From CBDCGV01 sp965216955 (GTDB taxonomy: Bacteria > Bacteroidota > Bacteroidia > Chitinophagales > JADIYW01), in the NCBI GenBank assembly GCA_965216955.1, contig CBDCGV010000009.1:186001-250000 (forward strand): 64,000 nt of DNA, read 5' to 3'. The notes below the pieces were generated by a model. It saw only the letters and a program-made list of their open reading frames with translations. It searched no databases and was not told the DNA's origin. How positions within the stretch are numbered: position 1 is the stretch's first letter; each line of letters opens with the position of its first letter. This document shows positions 51,278 to 61,450 of this stretch, in pieces. The translations under genes and the position numbers were made by a program.

Positions 51278-52924
51278 ATGAAACTTAAGAAATACATTCC
51301 ATTAACTCTAGTGATCGCATTGATAATTCCATTATCTTCTTCACAAGATCGTTATTTTGAAATTTCAAAAAACATTGAAATTTTCACTTCTCTTTTTAGG
51401 GAACTCAATGACCATTATGTTGATGATGTAGATCCAAATGAGATTATGCGTATTGGTATTGACGCAATGTTAAGTTCATTAGACCCTTTTACAACATATT
51501 TAGCTAAAGCTGACTTAGATGATTATCGTCTTCAAACAACAGGGAAGTATGGTGGAATTGGCGCCAGAATAGGAAAAATTGATGATTACGTGACGATTAC
51601 TGAACCTTATGAAGGTTTTCCTGCACACAAGGCAGGACTAATGGCAGGTGATGCCATAATTGAAATAGATGGCAAGTCTGCTAAAGGATATGACACTCAA
51701 GAAGTTAGTCAAATTCTTAGAGGGCAACCAGGAACCGATGTTAAAGTAAAAATATATAGAGCGGGTACTGATGAAACATTAGACAAAATTCTAACGCGCG
51801 GGGAAGTTAAGATCAATAATGTTCCATATTACGGTATGTTAAATGATAAAATCGGGTATATAAAATTGTCCAATTTTGCAGAAAAAGCGGGCAAAGAGGT
51901 AGGAGATGCTCTGACAAAACTTAAAGAAGAAAATCAGATAGAGGGGGTCGTTCTAGATCTTAGAGGAAATGGTGGAGGGCTTCTTCATGAAGCCATTAAC
52001 GTAAGTAATGTTTTTGTTGACAGAGGGATAGAGATCGTCAGCACAAAGGGAAAAATTGCTGAAACAGAAAAAAAATATACAACGCTGAACAAGCCAATTG
52101 ATGCTGAAATACCATTAATTGTATTAACCGATGGTGGGTCGGCATCTGCTTCTGAAATTGTTTCCGGATCAATACAAGATTTAGACAGAGGTGTTGTTAT
52201 TGGACAACAAACTTACGGAAAAGGACTAGTTCAAATAACGCGTCCTGTAGCCTACAATGCAAGGTTAAAGGTCACAACTTCTAAGTATTATATTCCAAGT
52301 GGAAGATGCATTCAAGCCATTGATTATTCTAACAGGACCCTTGATGAGCGTGCAACAAAAATCCCGGATTCTTTAAGAAGAGAGTTTAAAACTTCAAAAG
52401 GAAGAATAGTAAAAGATGGTGCTGGTATAGAACCTGATCTCACTACTGAATTAGAGGAAATAGCGCATATTACAAGAAGTTTATATAGAAAAGACCACAT
52501 CTTTAGATTTGCGACTGAGTATTTTTTCAATAATAAGGAATTAAAGAATGGTGCAAAATTCAATCTCTCCGAAAAGGGTTTTGAAGACTTTGTAGCTTTC
52601 TTAGATGGGAAGGATTATGATTACGAAACAAATACCGAAAAACAACTTGAGAGATTAAGAGAAATTGCTGAAAATGAAAATTATCATGAAGCACTATCAG
52701 ATGCCATAGGTCAATTAGAAGAACAAATGAAGCATGATAAAAAAAGAGATTTATATAAATATAAAGATGAGATTATTCGATCTTTAGAAATAGAGATTGC
52801 AAGCAGATATTTTTATCAAAAAGGGAGAATAGAGTCTTCACTAAAAGACGACATAGATGTTTTAAAAGCTATAGATATCTTCACAAATAAAGCCAAGTAT
52901 ATTGATATCCTTGCCGTAAAATAG
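51278..52924 (+). CDS. C-terminal processing protease (S41, CtpA family)
   Basis: 548 residues, periplasmic after a signal peptide (about 1-22). Order: helical N-terminus, PDZ domain (about 88-165, with YGGIGARI and the MAGDAIIEIDG carboxylate-binding loop), then the S41 core. Candidate catalytic Ser290 lies in GGSASASEI and general-base Lys315 in TYGKGLVQ. GVVLDLRGNGGG is canonical. The C-terminal 150 residues are helical and charged. Such proteases process or degrade envelope proteins. It lies 10 bp after yidD, so it may share that transcript. Confidence 0.95.
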   Translation: MKLKKYIPLTLVIALIIPLSSSQDRYFEISKNIEIFTSLFRELNDHYVDDVDPNEIMRIGIDAMLSSLDPFTTYLAKADLDDYRLQTTGKYGGIGARIGKIDDYVTITEPYEGFPAHKAGLMAGDAIIEIDGKSAKGYDTQEVSQILRGQPGTDVKVKIYRAGTDETLDKILTRGEVKINNVPYYGMLNDKIGYIKLSNFAEKAGKEVGDALTKLKEENQIEGVVLDLRGNGGGLLHEAINVSNVFVDRGIEIVSTKGKIAETEKKYTTLNKPIDAEIPLIVLTDGGSASASEIVSGSIQDLDRGVVIGQQTYGKGLVQITRPVAYNARLKVTTSKYYIPSGRCIQAIDYSNRTLDERATKIPDSLRREFKTSKGRIVKDGAGIEPDLTTELEEIAHITRSLYRKDHIFRFATEYFFNNKELKNGAKFNLSEKGFEDFVAFLDGKDYDYETNTEKQLERLREIAENENYHEALSDAIGQLEEQMKHDKKRDLYKYKDEIIRSLEIEIASRYFYQKGRIESSLKDDIDVLKAIDIFTNKAKYIDILAVK

Positions 52925-52944
52925 TATTGTAAAATCTACGCTTT

Positions 52945-53787
52945 TTGATCATAGAAATACTTCTTTTAGGAATTGTAGGTTTTGTTGGAGGAATGACCGC
53001 AGGCCTCTTTGGAATTGGAGGAGGTATTATATATGTCACTGTCTTTAGCACTTACTTACTACAAATACAAAGAATTGAATACATCCCCTCAGAGGTCGTA
53101 GTACAGTGCATCGTGTTAAACTCCATGTTTGCCATTTTTTTCTCCGCTACTATTGGGAGCTTTCGACAATTTAGATCAAATAACTTTTATCTTAAACCCT
53201 CTCTTATCGTAGGATTATCTTCTGCATTTACTGCATATATAATATCAAAAATCATTACTTCTTTCTCATTCTATAATGAAAGGTTATTCTTACTTTTCTT
53301 TTCAATTGCTTTAATTCCAATCCTATTTAAATTTATCCCTAATAAATCTTTAAAAAAAGAAAGCAATACCAAAAATGAAAATGCTATTTCTCCTTTTAAA
53401 TATTCACTAACCGGATGCATTGCGGGAATAGGTTCTGCTCTTTCTGGTTTAGGAGGGGGATTTATAATCAACCCAATTTTGTATGGGGTATTAAAAGTCC
53501 CAATAAAAAAAACCTTCTCTATTTCTTTAGGCTCAATCATAATTACCTCTTTTTCTATCGTACTATTTTATCTAATTACAAAAAGTGTTCAAATTGAAAT
53601 TGCCTATTCTTTCCATGGACTTTTGTTGAACATGGTGGTTCCTGTTATTTTTGGGGCACTTATTGGAACCCCTCTTGGGGTTAAAATTGCTCTAAAGGCT
53701 AATGCCCAAAAATTAAAGGTTGCCTTTTTTATAGGTGCAATACTGATTATAATTAGAAATTTATTTCTAATCTTTACCAATACTTAA
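52945..53787 (+). CDS. TauE/SafE-family membrane permease
   Basis: 280 residues with about eight hydrophobic segments. Two copies of the family motif are seen: GGMTAGLFGIGGGIIYV near 15-31 and GIGSALSGLGGGFIINP in the second half. The family transports sulfite, organosulfonates and related anions; substrate here unknown. The start is a TTG at 52945, since no ATG occurs before the first membrane helix. The next gene, tsaB, follows by 17 bp. Confidence 0.87.
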   Translation: MIIEILLLGIVGFVGGMTAGLFGIGGGIIYVTVFSTYLLQIQRIEYIPSEVVVQCIVLNSMFAIFFSATIGSFRQFRSNNFYLKPSLIVGLSSAFTAYIISKIITSFSFYNERLFLLFFSIALIPILFKFIPNKSLKKESNTKNENAISPFKYSLTGCIAGIGSALSGLGGGFIINPILYGVLKVPIKKTFSISLGSIIITSFSIVLFYLITKSVQIEIAYSFHGLLLNMVVPVIFGALIGTPLGVKIALKANAQKLKVAFFIGAILIIIRNLFLIFTNT

Positions 53788-53804
53788 GAAAACTTATTTC
53801 AACA

Positions 53805-54509
53805 ATGAAATATCTCCTTTGCATAGACGCTGCGGTAGGAAATTGTTCGGTTGCCTTATCAGGAAATGGGAAACCAATAGACCTAAAAATATCTGATCAA
53901 AAATTCAAAACAGCAGAAATTATAAATTTATTAGTTGAGGATATTCTTCTAAAAAATAAAATAAAACTATCAGATCTCTCCGCTATAGCAATAACAGAAG
54001 GTCCTGGCTCTTATACCGGTTTAAGAATTGTAACGTCTACTGCCAAGGGACTCTGTTATGGACTTCAAATACCATTAATTACTATAAGTACTTTTAATGC
54101 TATGGTCGAAGGAATAAAAACAAAGTACGAGAAAAACAATTTTGACTTTTACGTTCCTTTGATAAACTCTAGAAAAGATGAAGTTTATATATCTATTTTT
54201 GATGGCTACAATAAAGAAATTTTATCTCCCACCCCATATTCTCTTTCATCCGGAATTCCGAATGAGTTAATAAGCATTTCCAATAAATCAATAATCTTCT
54301 TTGGTGATGGGGTACAAAAGATTGAACCTTATACAGTTGATTTAAACAATTCTCATCTCCTCAAAAATTTTTATTATAGTGCTGAAGATATATCAGTGAT
54401 TAGCTATAAAAAGTATACAAACCAGGAATTCTCTGATCTCGCATATTTTGAGCCTAACTACTTAAAACCTGCCTTCACAACCATTCCAAAGAGAAAATCA
54501 TCTATTTAA
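53805..54509 (+). CDS. tsaB: tRNA threonylcarbamoyladenosine biosynthesis protein TsaB
   Basis: 234 residues, ASKHA-fold partner of TsaD in t6A37 tRNA modification. It starts LLCIDAAVGNCSVAL, and has ITEGPGSYTGLRIVTSTAKG near 63-82, the family hallmark. YVPLINSRKDEVYISIFDG is also typical. The C-terminal part is less conserved, as usual. tsaD and tsaE are not adjacent. Confidence 0.94.
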   Translation: MKYLLCIDAAVGNCSVALSGNGKPIDLKISDQKFKTAEIINLLVEDILLKNKIKLSDLSAIAITEGPGSYTGLRIVTSTAKGLCYGLQIPLITISTFNAMVEGIKTKYEKNNFDFYVPLINSRKDEVYISIFDGYNKEILSPTPYSLSSGIPNELISISNKSIIFFGDGVQKIEPYTVDLNNSHLLKNFYYSAEDISVISYKKYTNQEFSDLAYFEPNYLKPAFTTIPKRKSSI

Positions 54510-54622
54510 ATATGTTAAAAATTTGTAAAATAACCTTTTAGTATGTGACCCATTGGTTTAAATTTCGTTTAAAAGTTGAGACAAAATAATAATCAAAATT
54601 GTTAGGAATAAATAAAAATAAG

Positions 54623-54973
54623 ATGACGGCTTTAACTATAGATGAGAACGTGTTATTACTAAAAAAGAATGAGAAAGAAACCATTAAATTGGATTACGAA
54701 GTATTGAGGAGATCTGTACTTATTTTAAGAGCCGTAAATCATCATCTGAGGCAGCAAATGATTCAACTTTTAGAAGAGGAAGACAAGTTAACAGTTACAG
54801 AGATTTACATCAAACTAAGGCTAGAGCAATCTGTCGCATCACAACATTTAGCAATTTTAAGAAGAGCAGGTGTTGTTGATACCGAAAGAGAAGGGAAATA
54901 TATTTATTACACACTAGATAAAGATCGAATCGGAGAAATTTCTTCTTTTATAGAAGAATTGGTGCAAAAATAA
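54623..54973 (+). CDS. ArsR-like winged-helix regulator (tandem copy 1)
   Basis: 116 residues from the ATG at 54623 (MTALTIDEN); an upstream TTG at 54599 is less likely. The helix-turn-helix reads AVNHHLRQQMIQLLEEEDKL then LRLEQSVASQHLAILRRAGVV, followed by the wing TEREGKYIYYTLD. There are no cysteines and no obvious metal-ligand cluster, unlike arsR at 42076. The second copy begins about 150 bp downstream with the same orientation. Target and inducer unknown. Confidence 0.85.
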   Translation: MTALTIDENVLLLKKNEKETIKLDYEVLRRSVLILRAVNHHLRQQMIQLLEEEDKLTVTEIYIKLRLEQSVASQHLAILRRAGVVDTEREGKYIYYTLDKDRIGEISSFIEELVQK

Positions 54974-55123
54974 ATCTTAAAAATCAAAATACATACTTTT
55001 AGAATTAACCCCTCTTTTATAAAGACAATAAGTTTTAAGACCCCCAATTTTATATTTTATTAACATCATATAAAACCTTTCAATATTTTTTATAATTATC
55101 TATGTGTATTATAATTTGTATTG

Positions 55124-55456
55124 ATGTTGCAAACCAAAGGAGAACTCGAAAAACTAGATAGATCGATTAAGGTTTTAAGAGCATTATCACACAAATTAAG
55201 AATAAGATTGTTGAATTTTATTCATCAAAATGGCCCTGTAAGTGTTTACGAAATTTTTACCACACTCAACTACGAACAATCTATTACCTCTCAAAATTTA
55301 AGAATCCTTAGAGAAGCTGATCTTGTAATAACACAGAGAGAAGGCAAAGTAATATACTATTTACCCAACAATAAACGTCTAATAGAATTAGGAGACCTTA
55401 TCGTAAGCTTTGACCAAAAGACACTTGACAACAGAAAAAAGACCAAAAAGAAATAA
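55124..55456 (+). CDS. ArsR-like winged-helix regulator (tandem copy 2)
   Basis: 110 residues from the ATG at 55124 (a TTG codon directly precedes it). ALSHKLRIRLLNFIHQNGPV, then LNYEQSITSQNLRILREADLV and QREGKVIYYLPNNKRL align position by position with copy 1, so the two are paralogues. No cysteines. The C-terminus is lysine-rich (RKKTKKK). polA follows 75 bp downstream on the same strand. Confidence 0.85.
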   Translation: MLQTKGELEKLDRSIKVLRALSHKLRIRLLNFIHQNGPVSVYEIFTTLNYEQSITSQNLRILREADLVITQREGKVIYYLPNNKRLIELGDLIVSFDQKTLDNRKKTKKK

Positions 55457-55530
55457 CAGTTTTAAACGATTAGCATCAAATAAACTTCCAACAATTTAGG
55501 GGATTTACTTCTATTCCGTTATTTTTAGGA

Positions 55531-58311
55531 ATGCAAGAAAAAGAAACGCTATACCTCTTTGATGCTTATGCACTTATATATAGAGCTTATTTCGCTATGA
55601 GTAAAAATCCTTTGATTAACAGTAAAGGATTTAACACTTCTGCAATTTCGGGATTTACCAATTCACTATTTGAAATTTTGACGAAATACAATCCCAATTA
55701 TGCAGCTGTTGTTTTTGATGCTCCCTCAACAACAGATAGAAAGGCAGAATATGATTTTTATAAAGCAAATAGACAGTCTATGCCAGAAGACATTGCAGTA
55801 TCTATACCTTATATAAAATCTATCATTGAAGGATTCAATATTCCGATAATACAATTAGATGGATATGAAGCTGATGATTTAATTGGAACAATTGCTAAAA
55901 AAGTGGATAAGACCATTGATGTCTATATGGTTACTCCTGATAAAGATTTTGCTCAATTGGTAGATAAAAATATATTCATCCATAAGCCACCATATATGGG
56001 TAAAGGTCATGAAATTTTGGGCGTAGATGAAATAAAGAAAAAATGGGAAGTTGAAAATCCTTTACAAGTCATAGATATTTTAGGGTTATGGGGAGATGCA
56101 GTTGATAATATTCCAGGAATTCCTGGTGTTGGTGAAAAAACAGCTAAAAAGTTTGTCAAAGCATATGGAAGTATAGAAGGACTGTATAAAAATACAGAAC
56201 AATTAAAAGGAAAAATGAAAGAAAAAGTTATCGAAAATGAAGAGATGGCTTTTATATCTAAACAACTGGCAACTATAATTATTGATGCACCTATTCAATT
56301 CGATAAAAAAACTTTTAGAATTTCTAAGCCCAATAAAAAGAAACTGGAAGAACTATTTATAGAGTTAGAGTTTAGAACACTTGGAAAAAGAATTATTGGT
56401 GATAGCTACAAATTTATCGGAACTGTAAAAACCAACCAACCTACGCTATTTGATACTTCAAACGACAACCAAAATGAAACAGCCGTTCTAATCGAAGAAA
56501 AAAATATAGATACCGTTGACCACAATTACTCTTGTGTTGACAATGAGAAAGAAATTACAAAGCTATTTGAAAAGCTAAATGCGGCTTCCGCCATTTGCTT
56601 TGATACAGAAACTACTGGGCTTAATGCCTTAACCAATGAACTTGTGGGACTGTCTTTTAGTATAAAATCTTTTGAAGCCTACTATATTCCATACCATTCT
56701 TCGAGCAAAGACCTTCAAGAAAAAATAATTGAACTAACAAAAAAGCTCTTAGAAAATAAGACGATCACTAAAATTGGACAAAATTTAAAATATGACATTT
56801 TAGTACTTAGAAAATATGGAATATATGTTCATGAGCCTTATTTTGATACGATGCTAGCGCATTATGTTTTAAAACCTGATAGCAGGCATAATATGAATAT
56901 TCTTGCTGAAGACTATTTAGGCTACTCCCCTATTTCTATAGAAACGCTTATTGGGAAAAAAGGCCCAAAACAAAAAAACATGAGGGATGTTCCAATCAAT
57001 GAAATCACTCCTTATGCATGTGAAGATGCAGATATCACCTATCAATTATATGAAGCACTCAACAAAGAAATAAAAGACCAACCTGTTGAAACAGTTTTTA
57101 AAAATGTTGAACTTCCATTAATTAATGTACTTGCTGATATGGAAGAGGCTGGCATTACCATAAATAAAACCTTCTTAGATGAATATTCTAAAAAACTAAA
57201 TGAGGAATTGCTCATCTTAAAATCCGATATCTATACTTTATCAGGTGCTGAGTTTAATTTAGACTCTCCCAAACAATTGGGAAATATACTCTTCGAAAGA
57301 ATGGACATAAAATATGTAGGGAAAAAGACAAAAACAGGGCAATTCTCAACTAGTGAAGATACATTACTCAAACTTGAAGAAGCCCACGAAATTATTCCTA
57401 AAATTCTTAGTTATAGACAAATTACAAAGCTTAAGTCCACTTATGTAGATGCACTTCCCCTGCTTATAAATAAAAATACCAACAAAATCCACACAACTTT
57501 CAATCAGTCTGTTGCAGCCACAGGACGTCTAAGTTCAGTAAATCCCAATTTGCAGAATATTCCTATTAGGACTGAAAGAGGAAGAAAGATAAGAGAAGCA
57601 TTTATAGCTTCAAAAGATCGACTTTTTTTTGCTGCTGATTATTCCCAGATAGAACTTAGAATCATTGCCTCAATAAGCGAAGACAAACGTATGATTGAGG
57701 CATTTTCAAATAACCTTGATATTCATTCCTCTACTGCAGCTAATGTTTTTGGTGTGTCCCTTGAAAATGTAACAAGGGAAATGCGTAGAAAAGCAAAAGT
57801 CGTTAATTTTGGTATAATTTATGGGATATCAGCTTTTGGGCTTGCTCAGCGACTTAAAATTAAGAGAACTGAGGCAGCAGAGATTATAGAAGCGTATTTT
57901 AAACAATATGAGGGTATAAAGAAATACATGGTTCAAACTGTTGAATGGGCAAAAGAACACGGTTATGTAGAAACCATTTTGGGAAGAAGACGTTATTTAA
58001 GAGATATAAATTCGAGGAATGCAACAGTCAGGGGTTTTGCAGAGCGAAATGCTATCAATGCGCCCATTCAAGGTTCTGCTGCTGATATGATAAAAATTGC
58101 GATGATAAATATTCATAAAAAAATGAATGAAAAGGGATTAAAATCAAAAATGACATTGCAAGTACATGATGAATTGATATTTGATGTTGTCCCAGATGAA
58201 ATGAATTACTTAAAAGAAATGGTAGAAATTGAAATGCAGAATGCTTTACCTTTAAAAGTTCCCGTTGAAGTAGGTATGGGAGATGGTAAAACCTGGTTAG
58301 AAGCGCATTAA
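55531..58311 (+). CDS. polA: DNA polymerase I
   Basis: 926 residues with three domains. The 5'-3' exonuclease (1 to about 290) has YEADDLIGTIA and WGDAVDNIPGIPGVGEKTA. The 3'-5' exonuclease (about 330-530) keeps the proofreading carboxylates: FDTETTG, GQNLKYDI and ACEDADITYQL. The polymerase (about 545-926) has SVNPNLQNIPIRTERGRKIR, ADYSQIELRI (motif A), RRKAKVVNFGIIYG (motif B) and QVHDELIFDV (motif C). All catalytic residues are in place, so proofreading is expected. Confidence 0.98.
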   Translation: MQEKETLYLFDAYALIYRAYFAMSKNPLINSKGFNTSAISGFTNSLFEILTKYNPNYAAVVFDAPSTTDRKAEYDFYKANRQSMPEDIAVSIPYIKSIIEGFNIPIIQLDGYEADDLIGTIAKKVDKTIDVYMVTPDKDFAQLVDKNIFIHKPPYMGKGHEILGVDEIKKKWEVENPLQVIDILGLWGDAVDNIPGIPGVGEKTAKKFVKAYGSIEGLYKNTEQLKGKMKEKVIENEEMAFISKQLATIIIDAPIQFDKKTFRISKPNKKKLEELFIELEFRTLGKRIIGDSYKFIGTVKTNQPTLFDTSNDNQNETAVLIEEKNIDTVDHNYSCVDNEKEITKLFEKLNAASAICFDTETTGLNALTNELVGLSFSIKSFEAYYIPYHSSSKDLQEKIIELTKKLLENKTITKIGQNLKYDILVLRKYGIYVHEPYFDTMLAHYVLKPDSRHNMNILAEDYLGYSPISIETLIGKKGPKQKNMRDVPINEITPYACEDADITYQLYEALNKEIKDQPVETVFKNVELPLINVLADMEEAGITINKTFLDEYSKKLNEELLILKSDIYTLSGAEFNLDSPKQLGNILFERMDIKYVGKKTKTGQFSTSEDTLLKLEEAHEIIPKILSYRQITKLKSTYVDALPLLINKNTNKIHTTFNQSVAATGRLSSVNPNLQNIPIRTERGRKIREAFIASKDRLFFAADYSQIELRIIASISEDKRMIEAFSNNLDIHSSTAANVFGVSLENVTREMRRKAKVVNFGIIYGISAFGLAQRLKIKRTEAAEIIEAYFKQYEGIKKYMVQTVEWAKEHGYVETILGRRRYLRDINSRNATVRGFAERNAINAPIQGSAADMIKIAMINIHKKMNEKGLKSKMTLQVHDELIFDVVPDEMNYLKEMVEIEMQNALPLKVPVEVGMGDGKTWLEAH

Positions 58312-58409
58312 TAATTAATATTTGCTAAAAAATGTGCAAAAGTGATCTAGTTAAATTATTTTGATAATCACGACCTTTGAAACAGCTGTAAAGCTCAAAA
58401 CGAATAAAT

Positions 58410-60749
58410 ATGAAACAACTCATTACTTTGATGGCAGTCTTGGTGTTAAGCCTAAATGTTGCACATGCCCAAATGTCAAATAAGGCCATAAAAAAGAAAG
58501 AAAAGAAAGCCAGGCAACTCTATATGAAAAAGAATTACGAAGGTGCTCTCAAAATATACAACGACTTATACAGTGCTACTAGAAAAGAAAAATATACTGC
58601 AAAAATTGCCAATGTACATTACAAATTAAGCAATTACGAAAAAGTGGTAGAGTGGTACAAAAAGGCTCCTGAATACTATAAAAAAGACGATAGAAAGTTA
58701 TTGCAGTTTGCAGAATCGAGTAAGATGATTGGAAACTTTAAAGATGCGCTGAATACATATATTTATTATGCTATTGAAAATAATGATGCGGAGTCGATAT
58801 ATGATAAAGCATATGCGTGCGAAAATTTATTAAAGGCACAAAAAAATGCTGTTTTATATGCCGCAGAAAAGTTACCCCCTAATACTGGAAAAGATGAAAT
58901 TAACATTGCCAATTTTCGAAATAGTTTTGTTTTTATTTCAAATAGACCATTAACTTCTGGTGTTTCTAAAAAACAAGCAGATGATTTCCAGGATGTTTAT
59001 ATTCTAGAAAAAGAATATAATAAGTGGCTTCCTGAAAAATTACTTCTTAGGGAAAATGATCATCAATTCAATATTAGTTCAGTTAATTATACGAAAGACG
59101 GTAATAAAGTATTTTATACAATTTCCCCATATAAAACACCCAAGGAAAGACAAAAAATTAAAAATTTTAAGCCGCATTATAGAATCATGACAGCGGTTAA
59201 TCTAGGAAACAAATGGCAAGACGTTGAAGAAATACCATTTAATTCTGATGAATTTTCATGCAAGGATCCATTTATAAGTGCCGATGGAAAAACGCTTTAT
59301 TTTTCTTCCAATAGAGAAGGAGGTAAAGGAGGGTATGATATTTATTATTCTACACTAAAAAATGAAAAATGGACTCGACCAAAACCTATTGAAGGAAATA
59401 TTAATACAGAATACAACGAAGAGAATCCATACATAAGCGAAAGCGGACATTTGAATTTTTCATCTAACAAACCATTGGGGTTTGGGGGATACGATATCTA
59501 TAGGACAAACAAAACAAAAAATGCTTGGACAGAACCAGAATTATTACCCCCTCCTATAAATTCAAGTTATAATGATAAGGGCATTATATATGAATGGGGC
59601 TTAAACTCCGGTTTCTTTTCATCTGACAGGCCCGGTGGTAAAGGAGGTTACGATATGTATGTATTTATGCCCTTTGACTTAAAGTTAGAGGTTTCTGTTT
59701 TTAATGAGTCTAACGGTCGTTTATTAGATCTTGCGGAAGTTCAACTTTTCAGAGATAAAGTTCTTTTAGGGGAAGCACTAACGACTAAAGAGGAACCTGC
59801 AATACTTCAAGTTGGAAAGGAGGCACACTATGAAATTGTTGTAAAAAAAGAAGGGTTTTTACCTAAAACAAAGACAATCAATACTTTTGGTAAAAAAAAT
59901 AGAGAAAATGTTTTATCAAGTGTTCAGTTAAAAAAAGATCCTCAGTTTATTGAGGCGGCACCCGATAAAAAGATTGTCTTTAATAATCCTAATTATATTA
60001 GACTTACTGCTACAGTTAAATATCCAAATGAAAATATAATCAAAAATGCAGAGGTTAATTTGATTAATCTCAACTCGGGAAGATTAAAAATATTAAATAC
60101 AGATAAAGATGGTAAATTCTTCCAAAAGCTTTATTTAAATAACGAGTACAAAGTCATTGTAAAGCATAATGGCATGAAGATTGAGAATGATTTACATACT
60201 TATGGGTATGACAAGGCAGAAGAAGTTGAAACAGCATTCATTTTTGAAAAAACAAAATCTGTTTATGCTCAAAACAAAAAGAATAAAATAGACAAATCGA
60301 CTGAAAATTCTACTGCAAACAAAATTAAAGAAATAGAAAAAGGTAAAAGCAATAAAAAGAATATTAAAGAAGAAATTGTACAAGAAGAGCTTGTTCAAAA
60401 TATAAAAGAAAAGGAGGATAAAACGACAAATAAAATTGAAGAAAAAGAAGTTATTGTTCAAAATAAAAATGAAAAAAACAAAGTAAAGAATGAACCTGAA
60501 AACAATCAACTTGTATATAAAATTCAACTTGGAGCCTATATGACATCAAGCATTAAGTTCAACGAATTCAGCGACCTTGGAAGCGTAAAGTACAATAAAT
60601 CATCTAGTGGTCAATTTATATACACTTTGGGAAATTATGATGACTTAGATAAAGCGAAAGAATATTTGCAAGAGGTACGGGATAGCGGCGTGCCTACCGC
60701 ATTTATAGTTTGTTATTTTAATAATGAAAAAATTAGTATTCACCGTTAA
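58410..60749 (+). CDS. Envelope protein with TPR, PD40 propeller and C-terminal SPOR domain
   Basis: 779 residues. A signal peptide ends at AHA (about 20). TPR-like helices follow (about 25-150, ARQLYMKKNYEGALKIYNDL), then PD40 repeats with a recurring FSSxRxGGxGGYDxY motif at about 298, 350 and 405. Carboxypeptidase-regulatory-like beta domains lie at about 425-615 and a Lys/Glu/Asn-rich linker at about 615-700. The last 80 residues form a SPOR domain (YKIQLGAYMT). Bacteroidota relatives such as the T9SS protein PorE carry an OmpA domain in place of SPOR. It probably binds peptidoglycan; function unproven. Confidence 0.8.
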   Translation: MKQLITLMAVLVLSLNVAHAQMSNKAIKKKEKKARQLYMKKNYEGALKIYNDLYSATRKEKYTAKIANVHYKLSNYEKVVEWYKKAPEYYKKDDRKLLQFAESSKMIGNFKDALNTYIYYAIENNDAESIYDKAYACENLLKAQKNAVLYAAEKLPPNTGKDEINIANFRNSFVFISNRPLTSGVSKKQADDFQDVYILEKEYNKWLPEKLLLRENDHQFNISSVNYTKDGNKVFYTISPYKTPKERQKIKNFKPHYRIMTAVNLGNKWQDVEEIPFNSDEFSCKDPFISADGKTLYFSSNREGGKGGYDIYYSTLKNEKWTRPKPIEGNINTEYNEENPYISESGHLNFSSNKPLGFGGYDIYRTNKTKNAWTEPELLPPPINSSYNDKGIIYEWGLNSGFFSSDRPGGKGGYDMYVFMPFDLKLEVSVFNESNGRLLDLAEVQLFRDKVLLGEALTTKEEPAILQVGKEAHYEIVVKKEGFLPKTKTINTFGKKNRENVLSSVQLKKDPQFIEAAPDKKIVFNNPNYIRLTATVKYPNENIIKNAEVNLINLNSGRLKILNTDKDGKFFQKLYLNNEYKVIVKHNGMKIENDLHTYGYDKAEEVETAFIFEKTKSVYAQNKKNKIDKSTENSTANKIKEIEKGKSNKKNIKEEIVQEELVQNIKEKEDKTTNKIEEKEVIVQNKNEKNKVKNEPENNQLVYKIQLGAYMTSSIKFNEFSDLGSVKYNKSSSGQFIYTLGNYDDLDKAKEYLQEVRDSGVPTAFIVCYFNNEKISIHR

Positions 60750-60759
60750 AAAGAAAATT

Positions 60760-61434
60760 ATGAAAAGAATTGTAACACTATGTACTATGTTGTTGGCTAT
60801 ACTTACTTTGAGAGTTAATGCACAAGCCGACATTGCTGTAAATGAAATATTACAGTATATGAGCAAAGGAGAGCAAACAGGTTTTGAATTTGAAATTCCG
60901 GAAGCAAATTCAAAAACGGTTACAGCTGCGTGGAAAAAACTTATGAAGAAATATAAAGGCAAAACCATTTCTTCAAAAAAGTCTCCTGAAATATTTACAG
61001 ATAACGCCTTGATAAAAGATGTTAGTGAAAATACCGTTGACGTCTATGCAAGGATCATTGATTCTAAAAATGGAACTACCGTTCTTGCTTTTGTAGATTT
61101 GGGAGGCACTTTTGTATCATCCGATGAACATTCTGCACAATTTACTGCTCTTGAAAATGTTTTTAGAAAATTTGGCTTAAGTCAGGCTAAAAAAGTTGTT
61201 GAGCTTCAATTGGAGGCAGAAGAAAAGCAACTAAAAGAGTTGGAGAAAGATTTCAGTAGTCTTGTTAAGGAGAAAGAGGGATATATCAAAAATATTGAAG
61301 ATGCTAAAGCATTAATTCTTCAAAGAGAACAGGATATTGTAAACAACGAAGAAAACCAAACAACAAAGCAGGAACAGATTGAAATACAAAAAGAAATTAT
61401 CAATACTGTTCAAGAAAAACTAAGTGAGTTTTAA
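60760..61434 (+). CDS. Secreted coiled-coil protein, unknown
   Basis: 224 residues from the ATG at 60760, chosen because it gives a signal peptide (MKRIVTLCTMLLAILTLRVN then AQA) and avoids overlap with the preceding gene. A globular part (about 20-130) is followed by a long coiled coil (about 140-224) rich in Glu, Lys and Gln. Family not recognised. It lies 10 bp downstream of the TPR-PD40-SPOR gene, so co-expression is likely. Confidence 0.7.
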   Translation: MKRIVTLCTMLLAILTLRVNAQADIAVNEILQYMSKGEQTGFEFEIPEANSKTVTAAWKKLMKKYKGKTISSKKSPEIFTDNALIKDVSENTVDVYARIIDSKNGTTVLAFVDLGGTFVSSDEHSAQFTALENVFRKFGLSQAKKVVELQLEAEEKQLKELEKDFSSLVKEKEGYIKNIEDAKALILQREQDIVNNEENQTTKQEQIEIQKEIINTVQEKLSEF

Positions 61435-61450
61435 CTAAAGGCATTTTAAT

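Noticed and set aside
54510..55123. Possible small RNA or tRNA genes between tsaB and polA regulators
   Set aside because: The gaps are short and AT-rich, with no tRNA-like arms or strong hairpins.
60192..60527. Phe/Ile-rich membrane-like open frame antisense to the SPOR gene
   Set aside because: Antisense of the Lys/Glu/Asn linker of the real protein; Phe/Ile-rich shadows are expected from AAA/GAA/AAT-rich coding.
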